Shown piece after piece: positions 11,016-22,559 of a stretch of DNA of 64,000 nucleotides (the first letter of the stretch is position 1; the number at the start of each line of letters is the position of its first letter). Origin of the DNA: Tridacna crocea (taxonomy: Eukaryota > Mollusca > Bivalvia > Cardiida > Cardiidae); NCBI GenBank assembly GCA_943736015.1, contig OX031061.1, positions 16,439,290 to 16,503,289 on the forward strand, given 5' to 3'. Below the pieces are notes generated by a model. That model had not been told where the DNA came from and ran no database searches. It saw only the letters and a list, made by a program, of their open reading frames with translations. Position numbers and translations under genes: made by a program.

Positions 11016-11495
11016 AGCATATTACCTGTAAAGCTAATTTTTGGCTAAGGATACCAAGTGGCACCAAAGATAAGGTTAAACATTGCAGGGGCCCTAGAAT
11101 GACCTTTCTGTCACAGAGGTCAATCACAACCCCTAACTAATGAAAGGGATTTCTCCAGTGTGTATTTTTGCAGATAAGCATGTCAGATTCTAAGCTACCT
11201 GGATATCTGAAGCTATCAATTTGGCTTCTGCTCTACATTTTCCTAATGGCTTATCAGCAGGGCCACAGTATTAGCCTTAATCTGACCTGCCAGGTAGAAA
11301 TTACACACTGATTATTGAATAATGATGAGCAGGTATTAATGGGATTTTTTATCTTATCAAATGATATCAAATTTAACTCCTTCCAAATGTTTCATTTTTG
11401 AGTCAAATTGTTAGCTCCTTTTGAATCAACATTTTTTTTTGGTCTATCTGGAAATTAAAATACAGATGACATAATTGAACATTTTGAACATATTT
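11016..11495. other. No gene or repeat recognised
   Basis: Bases with one T8 run and no clear repeat family. No supportable exon. Confidence 0.4.
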
Positions 11496-12065
11496 GAGCC
11501 ATGTTCTGACAAAAGGGGGTTAACTTTTTACCAAACAATCCCTGATTTTTATGATCCTGAAATAGAAGCCTTTTGAAAACATTGTGAGAAAAGCAGAAAA
11601 TGCTGGTAACCAGGTACCAAACAATCCCTGATTTTTATGATCCTGAAATAGAAGCCTTTTGAAAACATTGTGAGAAAAGGAGAAAATGCTGGTAACCAGC
11701 ATTTTCTCCTTTTCCCACAATGTTTGCTACCCTGCTAGAAACAAATTTCAATTTTTGAGTAACATTTATTTTTTTAGTCGTCTGCAAGAGCTTTCAATTT
11801 GAACCAGCCTAAAATTTTGTCATTTGGTAAAGGGTTAATGTATATCTATGATGGAGGATACAAGGCAAGTCATCACATGATGATGGATCCGTAAAATCCA
11901 TTGTATCTGACAATCATGAGGTTGACTGGTCCGTTGTCATACAGGAAATTGACCCAATAGCGAAAAGTTTCGGCCCAGGTCTGCCTGAACAGAGTGTACA
12001 GGCTGACTTGAGTGGATACTTTTCACATATGCATTAAGCCCCCCCTTTTCACAGAGCATGGCTCA
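11496..12065 (+). mobile_element. D element with nested A copy (11520-11838)
   Basis: Best D copy in the window, with both ends readable (GAGCCATGTTCTGACAAAAG and TTTTCACAGAGCATGGCTC). An A copy sits at the TTAA of the left D end: GGGGG-TTAACTTTTTACC on one side and GGTAAAGGG-TTAATGTATAT on the other. This A copy is about 91 bp too long because its left part, from GGTACCAAACAATCCC to the palindrome, is directly repeated. Confidence 0.88.
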
Positions 12066-12131
12066 TTTGATACTGGGCATCAATTGAGAAATGATATCTT
12101 GCAGCTAATACAAGTCATTCTTGGTTCTGCT

Positions 12132-12257
12132 TCTTGAAAACTACACCAGCACTCATGCGAAAATGTGGTCTGTTGAACGGTTGTCAGTTGCTCTTGGTTA
12201 TCAAACCTAGGACCTTTTGGTTATGAGGCCAACACTCTACCTCACAACCACCGACAC
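12132..12257 (-). repeat. tRNA-derived SINE, family K
   Basis: On the minus strand: an A-box-like TGGTTGTGAGGTAGAG, then AGGTTTGATAACC in the B-box position, then a body. A related copy lies at 52165-52312. Confidence 0.65.
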
Positions 12258-12261
12258 CACA

Positions 12262-12669
12262 ACATTTTACCAGATATTCCTATTTCATCAATCAACCTTT
12301 GAAGATAATGTGTTAACCAGCATTTTCCCCTTTTCACACAATATTTTCCACCCTTTAAAAGGCTAATTCCATCAATGGAACCACATTTACCTTCTGCAGA
12401 AGCTTTCAATTTGAACAAGTCTAAAGTTTCGTTATCCAGTAAAGAGTTAACCCTTACCACACAATCCCTACTTTTGATGACCCAAAGAAAGAAGCCTTCT
12501 GAAAACATCATGGGAAAAGGAGAAAATGCTGGTAACCAGCATTTTCTCCTTTTCCCACGATCTTTTCTGCCCCTCACAAAACAAAATTCAAATTTTTAGT
12601 CACTTTTGTCATCTGTAAATGCTTTCCATTTGGACAAACCTTAAATTTTGTCATTTGGCAATGAGTTAA
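12262..12669 (+). mobile_element. Two A elements joined by one TTAA (12447-12450)
   Basis: 12262-12450 is a diverged plus copy with a reduced palindrome. 12447-12669 is a plus copy with an intact palindrome (middle base A). They share one TTAA. Confidence 0.8.
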
Positions 12670-13748
12670 GCAGCAATAACTGACAGGAAGGTATGGAACT
12701 CTTACAGAAGTAGCCAAGCTAAACAAAGATTTCCGAAAACTTTACCCCTGGGGATGGAATTGTTCTGGCCATTAATTAGACCAATATGTTTGACTATTTG
12801 AAGAAGATTTATGAATTTAAACATATGATACAATATTGTTAGTATGGAGACATATTGCTCCAGTTTCCAGGCTGTTTGACAGGAAGTACAACCTAGATAA
12901 ATATAGATACAGAGGTAGATAAGAACTTGTAGCCTCATTATGTGTTGCCTCTGTAGCACCTGAAAGGTATTTTGGGTACAGAAGGTGGATACAGAGCTTA
13001 CCTGTGAAACAAAGATTGTGGAATGATTTTATGCACAGAGCAAAAAATATGTTTTTCTTGTGAGTTTAAAGGAAAATTTTAATCAAAATGGTTTATAATT
13101 TGAGAAACAGAGAAACTAGACGTGTGAAAACATGTTCATGTGTCGGATGTAGCCACAAAATTCAAAACACAGGTAACTTAACATATTAGTGTGTATGATT
13201 AATGCCTCTCATCCAATATGGCTGCCAGTCAGCAGCGCTGAAACCTGTCTGATGCAAAACAGTCTAATCTTTAAATCCCCATATTTCACACTCGTAGTCA
13301 GGTTATATGCTATTCTAGGTTATTTTCTGACATACTAAACAAGTATTAACAACTGATATTAACATATTTCATGAGTTCTAAAGGTTATTTATTTCAACAG
13401 GTACCTACATAATATATGTATGAGACTGTTCTGCTACAGGTCCCATCATATGCCGTAATTATCATCAGCTGCTGTATTTGCAAAATGTCAAGGAAATGTA
13501 TAATGATAGGTTCTTGTTGAGATTTTTAAGTGTATCAAAACATTTACAACCAGTTCCTGATCATGTCATGAATACTAGTAATCTGTATATACCTTTCATT
13601 TCAATTATAGTCAAAAATGGGCTTTTGCTGGCAGTAAAGATCAAGATGAGACTGGAGTGAACTAAATACTGTCTGATCGTGAATCTATACGTTCTGCTAA
13701 TGTAATCAAGCCTAGTGGCCAGAAATCTTCCCTGTTTAACCCATATGC
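12670..13748. other. Element-free stretch, no gene seen
   Basis: About 1.1 kb lacking A/B copies. It contains CAGGAAGTA (ETS-like), AGATAAG (GATA-like), CACCTG near 12958 and TTACCTG near 13000. Such short motifs are expected by chance; no exon is supportable. Confidence 0.35.
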
Positions 13749-13838
13749 AGCAAAGCATGATTCACTGACCTTTTGCAGACAGTGTAGGTCAAGATCAGAT
13801 TGCACAAAATGTGCAGTCTGGTCTTTGATCCAGGCTTT
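13749..13838. repeat. F-repeat copy
   Basis: GTCAAGATCAGATTGCACA with the partially palindromic partner TGTGCAGTCTGG and flank TTTTGCAGACAGTGTAG, as in other dispersed F copies. Confidence 0.65.
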
Positions 13839-13907
13839 TAACCTTCATTTCAAAAGTTTCAATTCACTTACTAAGTATTTAGCAGGATAAGGTTTAATTG
13901 TATTGTA

Positions 13908-14138
13908 CTTTAACCCTTTACCAGACAACAAAATTTTGGCCTTGTCCAAATTGAAAGTGTTTGTAGACAACAATTTCAGTGGGGCTCAAATGGAGCAAAT
14001 TTTCTTGGATAGGGTAGAAAACATTGTGGGAAAAGGAGAAAATGCTGGTTACCAGCATTTTCTCCTTGTCCCACTATGTTTTTCTAAGGCTCCTTTCTCA
14101 GGGTTGTTAAAAGTCGGCATTGTGTGGTAGAGGGTTAA
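13908..14138 (-). mobile_element. TTAA-palindrome element A
   Basis: Complete copy. The palindrome is intact except TTGTCCC on one arm. Confidence 0.87.
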
Positions 14139-14457
14139 GCTGTCAGAAAGAGGTTATGCAAGAGCTTCTGTAGTTGATACTCTCAGAGATTATGAGACGG
14201 ACTTACATGATATGTGATTGCTTCAGAAAAAAGGCATTTTTCATTGAAATTGACAATGCATAATACAATGTACCTGGACTTTGTTCACTTTTGACTGATG
14301 ACTGTGAGCATAAGGTTTGGCTATAAACCAACAATATTTATATGTTTTAAAGTCTATCAGGCAGGCACTTGTGACCTGTCTGATGTATCATCATACATGA
14401 AGTCAGGAAGTGTTGAAATACCAGCTTTATAAAACTGTAACCCTTACCTGTAATGTT
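14139..14457. other. No gene or repeat recognised
   Basis: No family member or credible exon is seen in these 319 bp. Confidence 0.4.
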
Positions 14458-14685
14458 TTAACCATCTACCAAATACCAAATATTCTGAATTAGATTGTTC
14501 GTAAAAAAGAAAACTTTTGAAACCGTTTTTGGAAAAGACATATGATTATCAGTTATATTTTCTCCTTTTCTCAAAATGTTTTCTACCCTTCGAAAGACAA
14601 AATTTCATCCTAACATCTGATTTGTCGTCTGCAAATGCTTCCAATTTGAACCAGTCTAAAATTTCATTGTTTGGTAAAGAGTTAA
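14458..14685 (+). mobile_element. TTAA-palindrome element A, diverged palindrome
   Basis: Ends TTAACCATCTACC and TTTGGTAAAGAGTTAA. The left arm has decayed (TTTTTGGAAAAGACATATG) while the right arm is readable. Confidence 0.8.
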
Positions 14686-14726
14686 GGCCAGACTGTCCTA
14701 AGAAAATATAGCACAGTCTTGATTTT

Positions 14727-15484
14727 TTTAACCACAATTATTTTGTTGTCTGCGAATGCCTTCAGAATGGATAAGTTTGCAATTTTGTCATTTGGTAAGG
14801 AGTTAACCCTTTACTCCATACATACTCATTTCTATGCATTGCTTGTAGGAGCCTTTGGAAAACACTGTGGCAAAAGGTGAAATTGCTCGTGACGAGCAAT
14901 TTCACCTTTTGCCACAATGTTTTCTATGCTATCAAAAGGTGTCATATACACATAAGAAACAGCTTCATCCTTGCTGTTATTTAGGGTCAGTTAGAGATAC
15001 CATAAAAAAGCCTTATGGGGTAAAGGGTTAACCCATTACCACACAATCACTACTTTTGACGCCCCATGAGAAAGAAGCATTTTGAAAACATTGTGGGAAA
15101 AGGAGAAAATGCTGGTTACCAGCATTTTCTCCTTTTCCCACAATGTTTTCTACCCTTCACAAAACAAATTTCACATTTTCAGTCACTTTTATTTTGTTTT
15201 CTGCAAATGCTTTCGATTTAGACAAACCTAAAATTTTGTCGTTTGGCAATGAGTTAACTCTTTACCTGATATGCCAATTTGTGGCTCCTCTATTTCAGCA
15301 GCAATTTAAGATAAGTCATATCAAAAATATGGACAAATGAGGACACAAATATCTGATTGAGTGGAAACCATTATGCGAAAAGGAGAAATTGCTCATTACT
15401 AGCAATGTCTCCTTGTCCCACAAAGTTTTCGAAAGCTGTCTGTTGTTGAAACGCCAAAATGAGTATCTATGGAATAAAGGGTTG
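14727..15484. mobile_element. Chain of four elements sharing TTAA junctions
   Basis: In order: an A right half (14727-14806), a reverse B copy (14803-15031), a plus A copy (15028-15256; centre GGTTACC, flipped relative to its flanks) and a diverged element (15253-15484) that ends like B (GAGTATCTATGG). Each junction has only one TTAA. Confidence 0.85.
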
Positions 15485-15730
15485 AAGGAAATTAAAGATT
15501 TTAGTGATTGAGGTGTCCACTTCTTGACCAGGAAGTTGTGGATTCAAATCCCCACCCTGCTTTTATAGATTATTTTTGTTCCTTTCACCATGAATGCACA
15601 GCATGGCCGGATAGCTTAATGGCCAGGATATCTGACTTATGGCCTGGAGGTTGTAGGTTCGATACCAGGTTGGAGAGAACTTTCTTTCCAGGCATTTTTG
15701 GCCTCTCACCTCAAGCGCATTGTTATATAA
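15485..15730 (+). repeat. Two tRNA-like SINE heads
   Basis: 15508-15560 has GGATTCAAATCCCC in B-box position. 15602-15690 has A-box TAGCTTAATGGCCAGG and B-box GGTTCGATACC with tRNA-like spacing, then a CAGGCATTTTTGGCC body. Probably tRNA-derived SINE parts rather than genes. Confidence 0.55.
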
Positions 15731-16250
15731 ATGTTTAGAAACTTTGGAAAGAAAGCTATGTCAATACTGGTGTGAGAAAGCCAGGAAACATATTGGTGCA
15801 TCACTGATCCAGATAGGATATATGACCCAAGTTGTTAAAATGGCGTTGAAGTCTAATACAAACCAAACATGAATACATTATTTCAAAGTTACAGAAAAAC
15901 CCTGATATTTTGAATATGGGTGAAAAAAAAAAGTTCACAGATTGATGGAGTATTATGGAATGGTTCTGGTTATCACAGAAAAAGAGATTTTCTTGATAAT
16001 TTCTTTTTTTCAAAGAAAGACTGAACAAAGTGATAAAAGTCTGTTTATTCATTCTAAATTGCTTCATCAGTCATCTTCAGATATTAATCGAGACAGTGCT
16101 TTTCATATCTAAACTTGCCTTTATGCCTGGCATAGATCAAAATCAGACTGCACAGAATGTGTTGTCTGATCTTTGATGTACATTGTCACTTTTTCTTGGA
16201 CAATCATGCAAAAAAGAATTCAAAAGTACAATATATTTAGGCTTTATGTC
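15731..16250. other. No gene; F-repeat at 16130-16180
   Basis: One F-repeat copy (AAATCAGACTGCACAG, then TGTTGTCTGATCTT). The rest shows nothing. Confidence 0.4.
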
Positions 16251-16705
16251 TTAACCCATTACCACACAATCCCTACTTTTGACGACCCTGAGAAAGAAGC
16301 CTTTAGAAAACATTGCTGGAAAAGGAGAAAGTGCTGGTAACCAGCATTTTCTCCTTTTCCCAAAATGTTTTCTTCCCTTCCAGAAACAAATTTCAAATTT
16401 TCGGTCACTTTTATGTTGTTGTCTGCCGATGCTTTCAATTTGGGCAAACCTAAAATTTTGTTGTGTGTTAATGAGTTAAACTTTTGTCACATCATAAAAT
16501 TTTAGACCCTTGTAAACTGAAAGTATTTGCACCTGACAATTTGAATGTGGCTCAAGTGATGTGATATTTCTTTGATCGGGTTGGAAAACAATGCTGGAAA
16601 CGGAGAAAATGCTGGTTACCAGCATTTTCTCCTTTTCCCACGATGTTTTCAAAAGCCTCATTCCTCAGGTTCATTAAAACTCAGAATTGTGTGGTACAGG
16701 GTTAA
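16251..16705. mobile_element. Two A elements joined by one TTAA (16476-16479)
   Basis: A plus copy (16251-16479, middle base A) is followed by a minus copy (16476-16705, middle base T). Both palindromes are nearly intact. Confidence 0.87.
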
Positions 16706-16845
16706 TCTAATCTGGAGAGCTATTAGAGGACATTCTTGCCTTTTTGTTGGAAATGCTCTGGTAGAATTAGTCTTTGTCAGGGTTTATTGATATTTGGTAT
16801 GAATGATTCTTGATTAGAAATGCCTGCATTTGTCAAAATAATCTT

Positions 16846-17079
16846 CACGGCGGGGAATCACGTGACACAACAACAACAACAATGACCGTTATTTGAAAAA
16901 ATTCCCCGACTTCAGGTAAGAAAATCTTCAATAATTCTGTTAATACATGACCGATTGGAATTTGGTTTAGAGCAGAGAAGGCGGAAGGACTCCAGGGATT
17001 TGCTTGATGTGTTAGATTTTTTTAATAACACCTGATAAAAAAGTTATTGACGAGCAAACAAATTTTTTACCCCGCCGTG
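16846..17079. mobile_element. Small DNA transposon with CACGGCGGGG ends and 5-bp TSD
   Basis: Left end CACGGCGGGGAA and right end TTACCCCGCCGTG are inverted. ATCTT stands immediately outside on both sides (16841-16845 and 17080-17084), a perfect 5-bp target duplication. It is 234 bp with no frame, so non-autonomous. A CAC start with 5-bp duplication is the pattern of Transib-type elements; family assignment is tentative. Confidence 0.7.
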
Positions 17080-17149
17080 ATCTTGGTGGCATGTTGATTG
17101 ATTATTGAATTTTTATCGTTGTTTTCAACATTATTTTACTACATTATTA

Positions 17150-17410
17150 TTTTAGCAATGTAGCAGCCAGTGCGCTTATCAATGCTTTCCTTGAGTTCCT
17201 TTTACCAGTAGTCAGGACAATGTTCTTTCAAAGCCACTGGCTGCTTTCACACATAGCCATCATCAAAATAGTGGTCAACAGTGAGAGAGGAATAAATCCA
17301 GTCACAATGACTATCATCAATTCTTAGAAGAAAAATGGCTTCAACCAGGTTTCAAGCTTGCAACCTCTGTCCTCAAGTCATGTATGCTACAGACTGAGCT
17401 ACCATGACTA
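17150..17410 (-). repeat. SINE family G with tRNA-like head
   Basis: Read on the minus strand, 17340-17408 has A-box TGGTAGCTCAGTCTGTAG and a decayed B-box. The body 17150-17335 recurs at 28150-28350 (CCAGTGGCTGCTTTC and AGTTTCTCTTACC-like blocks). Confidence 0.6.
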
Positions 17411-17573
17411 GGCGATGGCATGTTGAAAAGACTTAACTTTTTCCAAGACTATTATTGCATTACAGATTTCTGACAATTTGGTGACTGCTGACATCAGTTA
17501 TGTGTGCAAGACATGCAGTTTATTGCTACAGTTAAGTGATATAGGGCCATCATGGCCCTCTTATTTGTGGCTT

Positions 17574-18236
17574 AATTAATTCTTTACCACTGAGAGACCA
17601 CAAAATTTCCAAATACGATGGCAGATACATCAAATAGAATAATGCAGCTCGAATTAATGACATTTCTTTTAAAGGATAGAAAACATGGGAAACTGGGTAA
17701 AATGTTGATTAGCGGTACCAACAGTTTGGTCCTTTTCCTGCTTTGACCTTTTTCTGAAAGCTGTTTGTCTCAGGATAGAAATAAGGGGTTGTTTACTAAA
17801 AGTTTAAAAGAAGTCTGTTTTTATTAATATGCAGTGTGGAGAAGCTTTTGAAAACAGCGTTTGAAAAAGCAGAAAATGCATACAATCAGCATTTTGCAGT
17901 AAATTTTTCTATCCTATCAAAGACAAATTCACTCATCTGGGCCAAATTCAACATTAATGTCATTCTGCAAATGCTCTCAATTTGGACCGGTCTAAAAGTT
18001 TATTGTTCACTTACCTTTTTACTAGATGACAAAATTTTCAACCAGTCAAATTTGAAAGCTTTTGTAGACAACAAAAGAAATGTGGTTCAAATTTTTAACT
18101 TTGTCTGTGGAAGATAAAGCATTGAGGGAAATGGAGAAAATGCTGGTTACCAGCATTATCTCCTTTTCCCACAATGTTTTCTAAAGGCTTCTTCTTCAGG
18201 GTCATTGAAACTCAAAATTGTGTTGTTAAGAGTTAA
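17574..18236. mobile_element. Two degenerate A copies and one good A copy
   Basis: 17574-17808 (minus) and 17833-18010 (plus) are strongly diverged. 18011-18236 (minus) is well preserved with a palindrome carrying single mismatches. Confidence 0.7.
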
Positions 18237-18538
18237 GAATGTAACACAGTCTGCCTTTGGCTGCTCCATGTATGGGAAGAATTCTATCTCATTTACATCA
18301 GTTTATTGCCATTAAAGGTACCGGGACAAATTGTAACATTTGCGGAATTATTTGTGGTATTTAGAATTTAGATGATATCTGGTGAGTCGATCTAAATGGA
18401 CGATGTTCACACCACCTGTTATAGTATTTTAACCATTGTGGAAAGTTATTATTACACCTTAATTGAATAACCTTTAGAATGAACCGATGACATTTTATTG
18501 GATGAATACTTCACTACATTTTTCCTGAAGAGATTCTG
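18237..18538. other. No gene or repeat recognised
   Basis: Element-free, with one CACCTG at about 18412. Nothing else can be supported. Confidence 0.4.
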
Positions 18539-19025
18539 TTTAACCCCTTTACTACACAACAACGAATTTTAATGCCCTGGAAGAAGAAGAAGCCTTTTGA
18601 AAACGATGTAGGAAAAGGAGAAAATGCTGGTAATCAGCATTTTCTCTTTTTCCTACAAAGTTTTCTACGCTTTTAAGCAAAATTACTTTATTTGAGCCAC
18701 TTTGAAATTGTCTTCTGCATATATATGCTTTAAATTTAGATGGGTCTAAAATTCTACGTTAACTCTAACTACACAATGCCAATTTTTAACAACCTTGAGA
18801 AAGAAGGCCTTTTAAAACAGGGTGGGAAAAGTAATTGATTCCTTAGAATGTTTGCCCAAATGTTATGGATCTAGTCCTGAAACGCTTACTTAACCTTTTA
18901 CCACAAAATCAAATATTTTGATGACTCTGAGGAAGAAGTCCTCATTTTTGAGTCTAATTCATTTTGTTGTCTGCAAATGCTTTGCATTTAGACTCATGTT
19001 AAATTTTTCCTTTGGTAGAGAGTCA
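18539..19025 (+). mobile_element. Three A copies, one lacking the palindrome
   Basis: 18539-18762 is complete; its stem has GTAGG on one arm and CCTAC on the other, a mirrored change from GTGGG/CCCAC. 18759-18845 is a left half sharing its TTAA. 18890-19025 has both ends but no palindrome. Confidence 0.8.
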
Positions 19026-19213
19026 GTGATCAGCTAAGTCTTGGAAATATTTGTTTGAGAAAGATCAGCCAAGTGTTTGAAATGCTTGCTAAGCAGTGAT
19101 CAGCCAAGTCCTGAAAAATGTTGCTTGACAAAGATCAGCCAAGTCCTTGAAATGCTTGCTTAACAGTGATCCTCCAAGTCCTGAAAATGCTTGCTTGACA
19201 CTGATCAGTAAAG
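19026..19213. repeat. 35-bp tandem repeat, about five units
   Basis: The unit contains GATCAGCCAAGTCCTTGAAA then TGCTTGCTTGACA. Units alternate between GTGATC and AAGATC starts, so the real period may be a 70-bp dimer. Confidence 0.8.
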
Positions 19214-19843
19214 TGTCCTTTGTAAAGAGTGATGTCTGTCTAGAGAGTCTTATCTCAATTTGAAAAGGCTTCTGAAGTGAAAATAAATATAATATGAAAA
19301 AATGTAGTAAAAGATGACATTGAAAGTCAATAGGACAAGGGTCATTGATCACAGCATCATTTTGCAAAATGTCAAAGTTCTATGCGTGATAGCCCAGAGA
19401 CAGGACAGAGGGGGTAGGTTGAACACATGGGTCCTTATTCCAGACAATGAACCATAAGAATATGCCTATCATAATTGGAAGTTAATTTCATTTGTGTACT
19501 GCAGCATTCATAAACTGAATTAATGGATCATTAGATCCTATTGCCATTTCAGAGTTTTCAGAACTTTCTGATTCCAGATGCAGTACTGTTTCATATGGTC
19601 ATATTGATAAAGATCTCTGGTATTGGCTTTAAATTCCTTACCAGAGGACAACTTTAAATTCCTTACCAGAGGACAAAATTGTAGACAAGTCCAAATTGAA
19701 GGCATATTATAGAGACAAAAATTTGAATAAGGCTCCCAACAGTGAGATATTGTCTTTCTAGTCTCAGAACTTGGCAGACTGTAACTACATCAAACCTCGT
19801 GCACATCATGGATTTATTTTGAAGTACTGCCAGTCATATGATC
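19214..19843. other. No gene; A left-end fragment at 19655-19755
   Basis: AATTCCTTACCAGAGGACAA is directly duplicated at 19630-19675, followed by part of a minus A copy. 19795-19843 belongs to a repeat whose second copy is at 20805. Confidence 0.45.
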
Positions 19844-20072
19844 TTAACCTTTTACCACACAATGACGACTTTTGATGACCCTTCGAAACAAACCCTTTGA
19901 AAACATTGTGGGAAAAGGAGAAAATGCTGGTACCCAGCATTTTCTCCTTTTCCCATAATGTTTAATATCCTATCAATAAACAGCTGCACCATTTTAGCCT
20001 CACTGAAACTATCTTCTGCAAATACTTTCAATTTGAAAAGGGCTGAAATTTTGTCATCTGGTAAGGGGTTAA
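19844..20072 (+). mobile_element. TTAA-palindrome element A with a paralogous empty site
   Basis: Complete copy, with centre GGTACCC. The flanks (GTACTGCCAGTCATATGATC left, GGCAGCCATGTAAACC right) resemble 20805-20900, where a single TTAA stands in place of the element. Confidence 0.86.
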
Positions 20073-20151
20073 ACGTGATGGCAGCCATGTAAACCTTATT
20101 AACAATGACATCGAGAGCCATGCAGAAGTTATTATTTGCTATCCATATTAC

Positions 20152-20380
20152 TTAACTCTTTACAAAACGACAAAATTTTGGACTACCCCAAATCGAAAGC
20201 ATTTGCAGACTACAAAATAAAGGTGAATAAAAAATTGATTTTTTATATTGGGAGTGTATAAAACATTGTGGGAAAAGGAGAAAATGCTGGTTACCAGTAT
20301 TTTCTCCTTTTCCGACAATGTTTTCAAAAGGCTTCTATGTCAGGGTCGTTAAAAGTTGGGATTGTGTGGTAAAGAGTTAA
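20152..20380 (-). mobile_element. TTAA-palindrome element A
   Basis: Complete copy with TTAA on both sides. Palindrome arms are intact apart from CAGTATTT and CCGACAA on one arm. Confidence 0.87.
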
Positions 20381-20460
20381 ACAGGTTTTGGGATGCAATG
20401 GGATGAAACAGGTTTTGGGATGCAATGGGATGAAACAGGTTTTGGGATGCAATGGGTTGT
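20379..20460. repeat. 27-bp tandem repeat, three units
   Basis: AAACAGGTTTTGGGATGCAA plus TGGGATG is repeated three times, starting directly at the right end of the preceding A copy. Confidence 0.85.
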
Positions 20461-21545
20461 AGGTTGGAGATAAAAACTAAATTAACATAAAGAGGCTCAA
20501 AGTTTGGACATTGCTTTGACTTTGACAAAACAGGAGTTTTGAGATAGGCAATTTCGACATAATGAGAGTCAATTGTATTTGCATTTCCATCTTTAACATA
20601 CATGCAGCAGTGGCCTCTAAAAAGTTCTATGTAAAATATTATTACAAGCAATTTTCCTTTTTCTTCAATGTCTTTCATTATAACTGTTCAAAAACAACAC
20701 TTTCCTTTCCTTCAGATATTTTGTCTTGGCATACAGTACTTACATGTAAGTTTTAGGTCAGTTGTCACACCTCAACTGATTCCATGATTACATTTAACCT
20801 TGTCTGTATCAAGGATCTATTTTGTAGCACTGTCAGTCATAATTATGATCTTAAATATAGCAGATCCCATACAAACTGATTAGCAACAACTAAAATGACC
20901 ATCGTGACAGAATTGATAGACCATGTTAGAATTTTTGCCAATGAAATTGTACTAAAATATTTCGATAGAAATTTGTGACCCATGTTGTTTTCTTTTGATT
21001 GGAGCTTTTCGAATCTAAGAACAGTAAAGCAGTGTATTTCAGGTAAAAAAGATGTGCCTTGTACTTGCATATCACCCATCATAATACAGCAGAGGAATTT
21101 GATCAATGGATCACTTGAGGTTTGCCGAATGTTTGCATGGTAGGTCTTTTAATAGCCTGTACAGTTATGGAGTGACCGGTAGAATGAAAAGAGCTGTCCT
21201 AAAACTTTATGTTCATTCAATAGGATCAAGACTAAATGAGGCATAAAACCATTTTTATCAAACGACAAATTTCACAGACCGCCAAATTAAATATTGGCAA
21301 AGAAAAGAAAGCTTTTTCAGCTCCATCTTGAATGGGCAGGTAATTTGCATAAGTTGCCAGAACGGGTGATTTTACGGATAATGTTAGTTTAGCATGACAA
21401 AAGAAACAGCAGATTTGCTGATTGCACCTTTTATTGGAGGTGTTTGGGAACAGAAGTGGCGTGTGCAGTAGAGTTGTAGTCACGTGGAGATACAAAGGTT
21501 TCTTTTGAACTGATTTATTGATATTTTATTGAGATCTTAGGCTAT
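20461..21545. other. No gene seen; empty-site paralogue at 20805-20900
   Basis: 20805-20900 matches the DNA around the A copy at 19844 but is uninterrupted (TTATGATCTTAAATATAG). No exon is supportable. Confidence 0.5.
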
Positions 21546-21754
21546 TTCCCCTTTACCAAACAATTCCTTGTTTTAGCAACCCTGGGACAGGCGCCCTTTG
21601 AAAACATTGTGCTACCAGCATTTTCTGCTTTTCCCACAATGTTGTCTACCTTATTATAGACAAATCCTATCTTTTGGCCATGTTTTAATCTTTCATCTGC
21701 AAATATTTTCAGTTTAGACCAGTGTGGTATTTTATCTGTCTGGTAAAGAGTTAG
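21546..21754 (+). mobile_element. TTAA-palindrome element A, one arm deleted
   Basis: Both ends are present. The palindrome passes directly from AAAACATTGTG to CTACCAGCATTTTC, so most of the left arm is gone. Confidence 0.8.
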
Positions 21755-22228
21755 GTGCACTACTGGTAATTACAGGCCTGTAAAACTATTGTCCAAGATG
21801 ACCCTCGAGTCTTTTTGAGTCTTTTTTCTTCAGTTCCATATCCATTGTAGTTACAGATATAAGGAAGGACAGGTCTAAAGCCTGCTCCTTCACCCTTCCA
21901 GTGATCTCCTGAAAACAAATTTGATAAAAATTGAGCTATTTTCAAAAAGGAAACTCAGAATGTATGAAAAGATTGCTAAGCCAAAGGTACCGGTACTTCT
22001 TATCAAGATAGGTGTGCAGTTTGAAATATGACAGAGAAACAATTCCAGTTTTGTTATGTGGATTTATCCATCATAATACTGTTGAAATATCAAAGGCCCC
22101 AAACATCAGATAAGCATCAGTTTACAGAGAACTGGACGGAGATAAAGGAACTAGTGTTGATCAGGGGACACATGCTTGCAAGAGAGATGCTTCAAGTGTT
22201 AAAATTAAATTATTATTGAAATAAACAC
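21755..22228. other. No gene or repeat recognised
   Basis: Nothing can be supported in these 474 bp. Confidence 0.4.
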
Positions 22229-22524
22229 TTAACCCTTTGCTAAACAACACTGACATATCCTAGCGCCCATGGGACGTACCCAAACATCCTCAAAAAAGGA
22301 GTTTATTTATAATTGTTACCAGCATTTCTTTCCTTCTCATATTTTCTACTCACTTTCAAAGGCAACACCTGACAGTTTTAGCCGAATGCTATTTTTTTTG
22401 TTCTCAGCGAAATGCTTTCAAGAAGGAGAAGCATTACCCATGAAAGTAGTTTGTCACTGGTTAAGAATATATTCTAAACCAAACTTCATAATGTTAGACT
22501 GGTCCAAATTGAAAGCACTTGCAT
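22229..22524. repeat. Degenerate A copy and A fragment
   Basis: 22229-22440 starts TTAACCCTTTGCTAAACAAC and decays towards its right end. 22465-22524 contains TTAGACTGGTCCAAATTGAA from a minus copy. Confidence 0.55.
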
Positions 22525-22559
22525 CAGTCCATGTGTGTGTGCTTCTGTGAGTCAGTATG

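Noticed and set aside
9838..15690. tRNA genes at 9838, 10162 and 15602
   Set aside because: A- and B-box-like motifs are present, but stems do not pair well and the sequences are embedded in repeated blocks with bodies, as in tRNA-derived SINEs.
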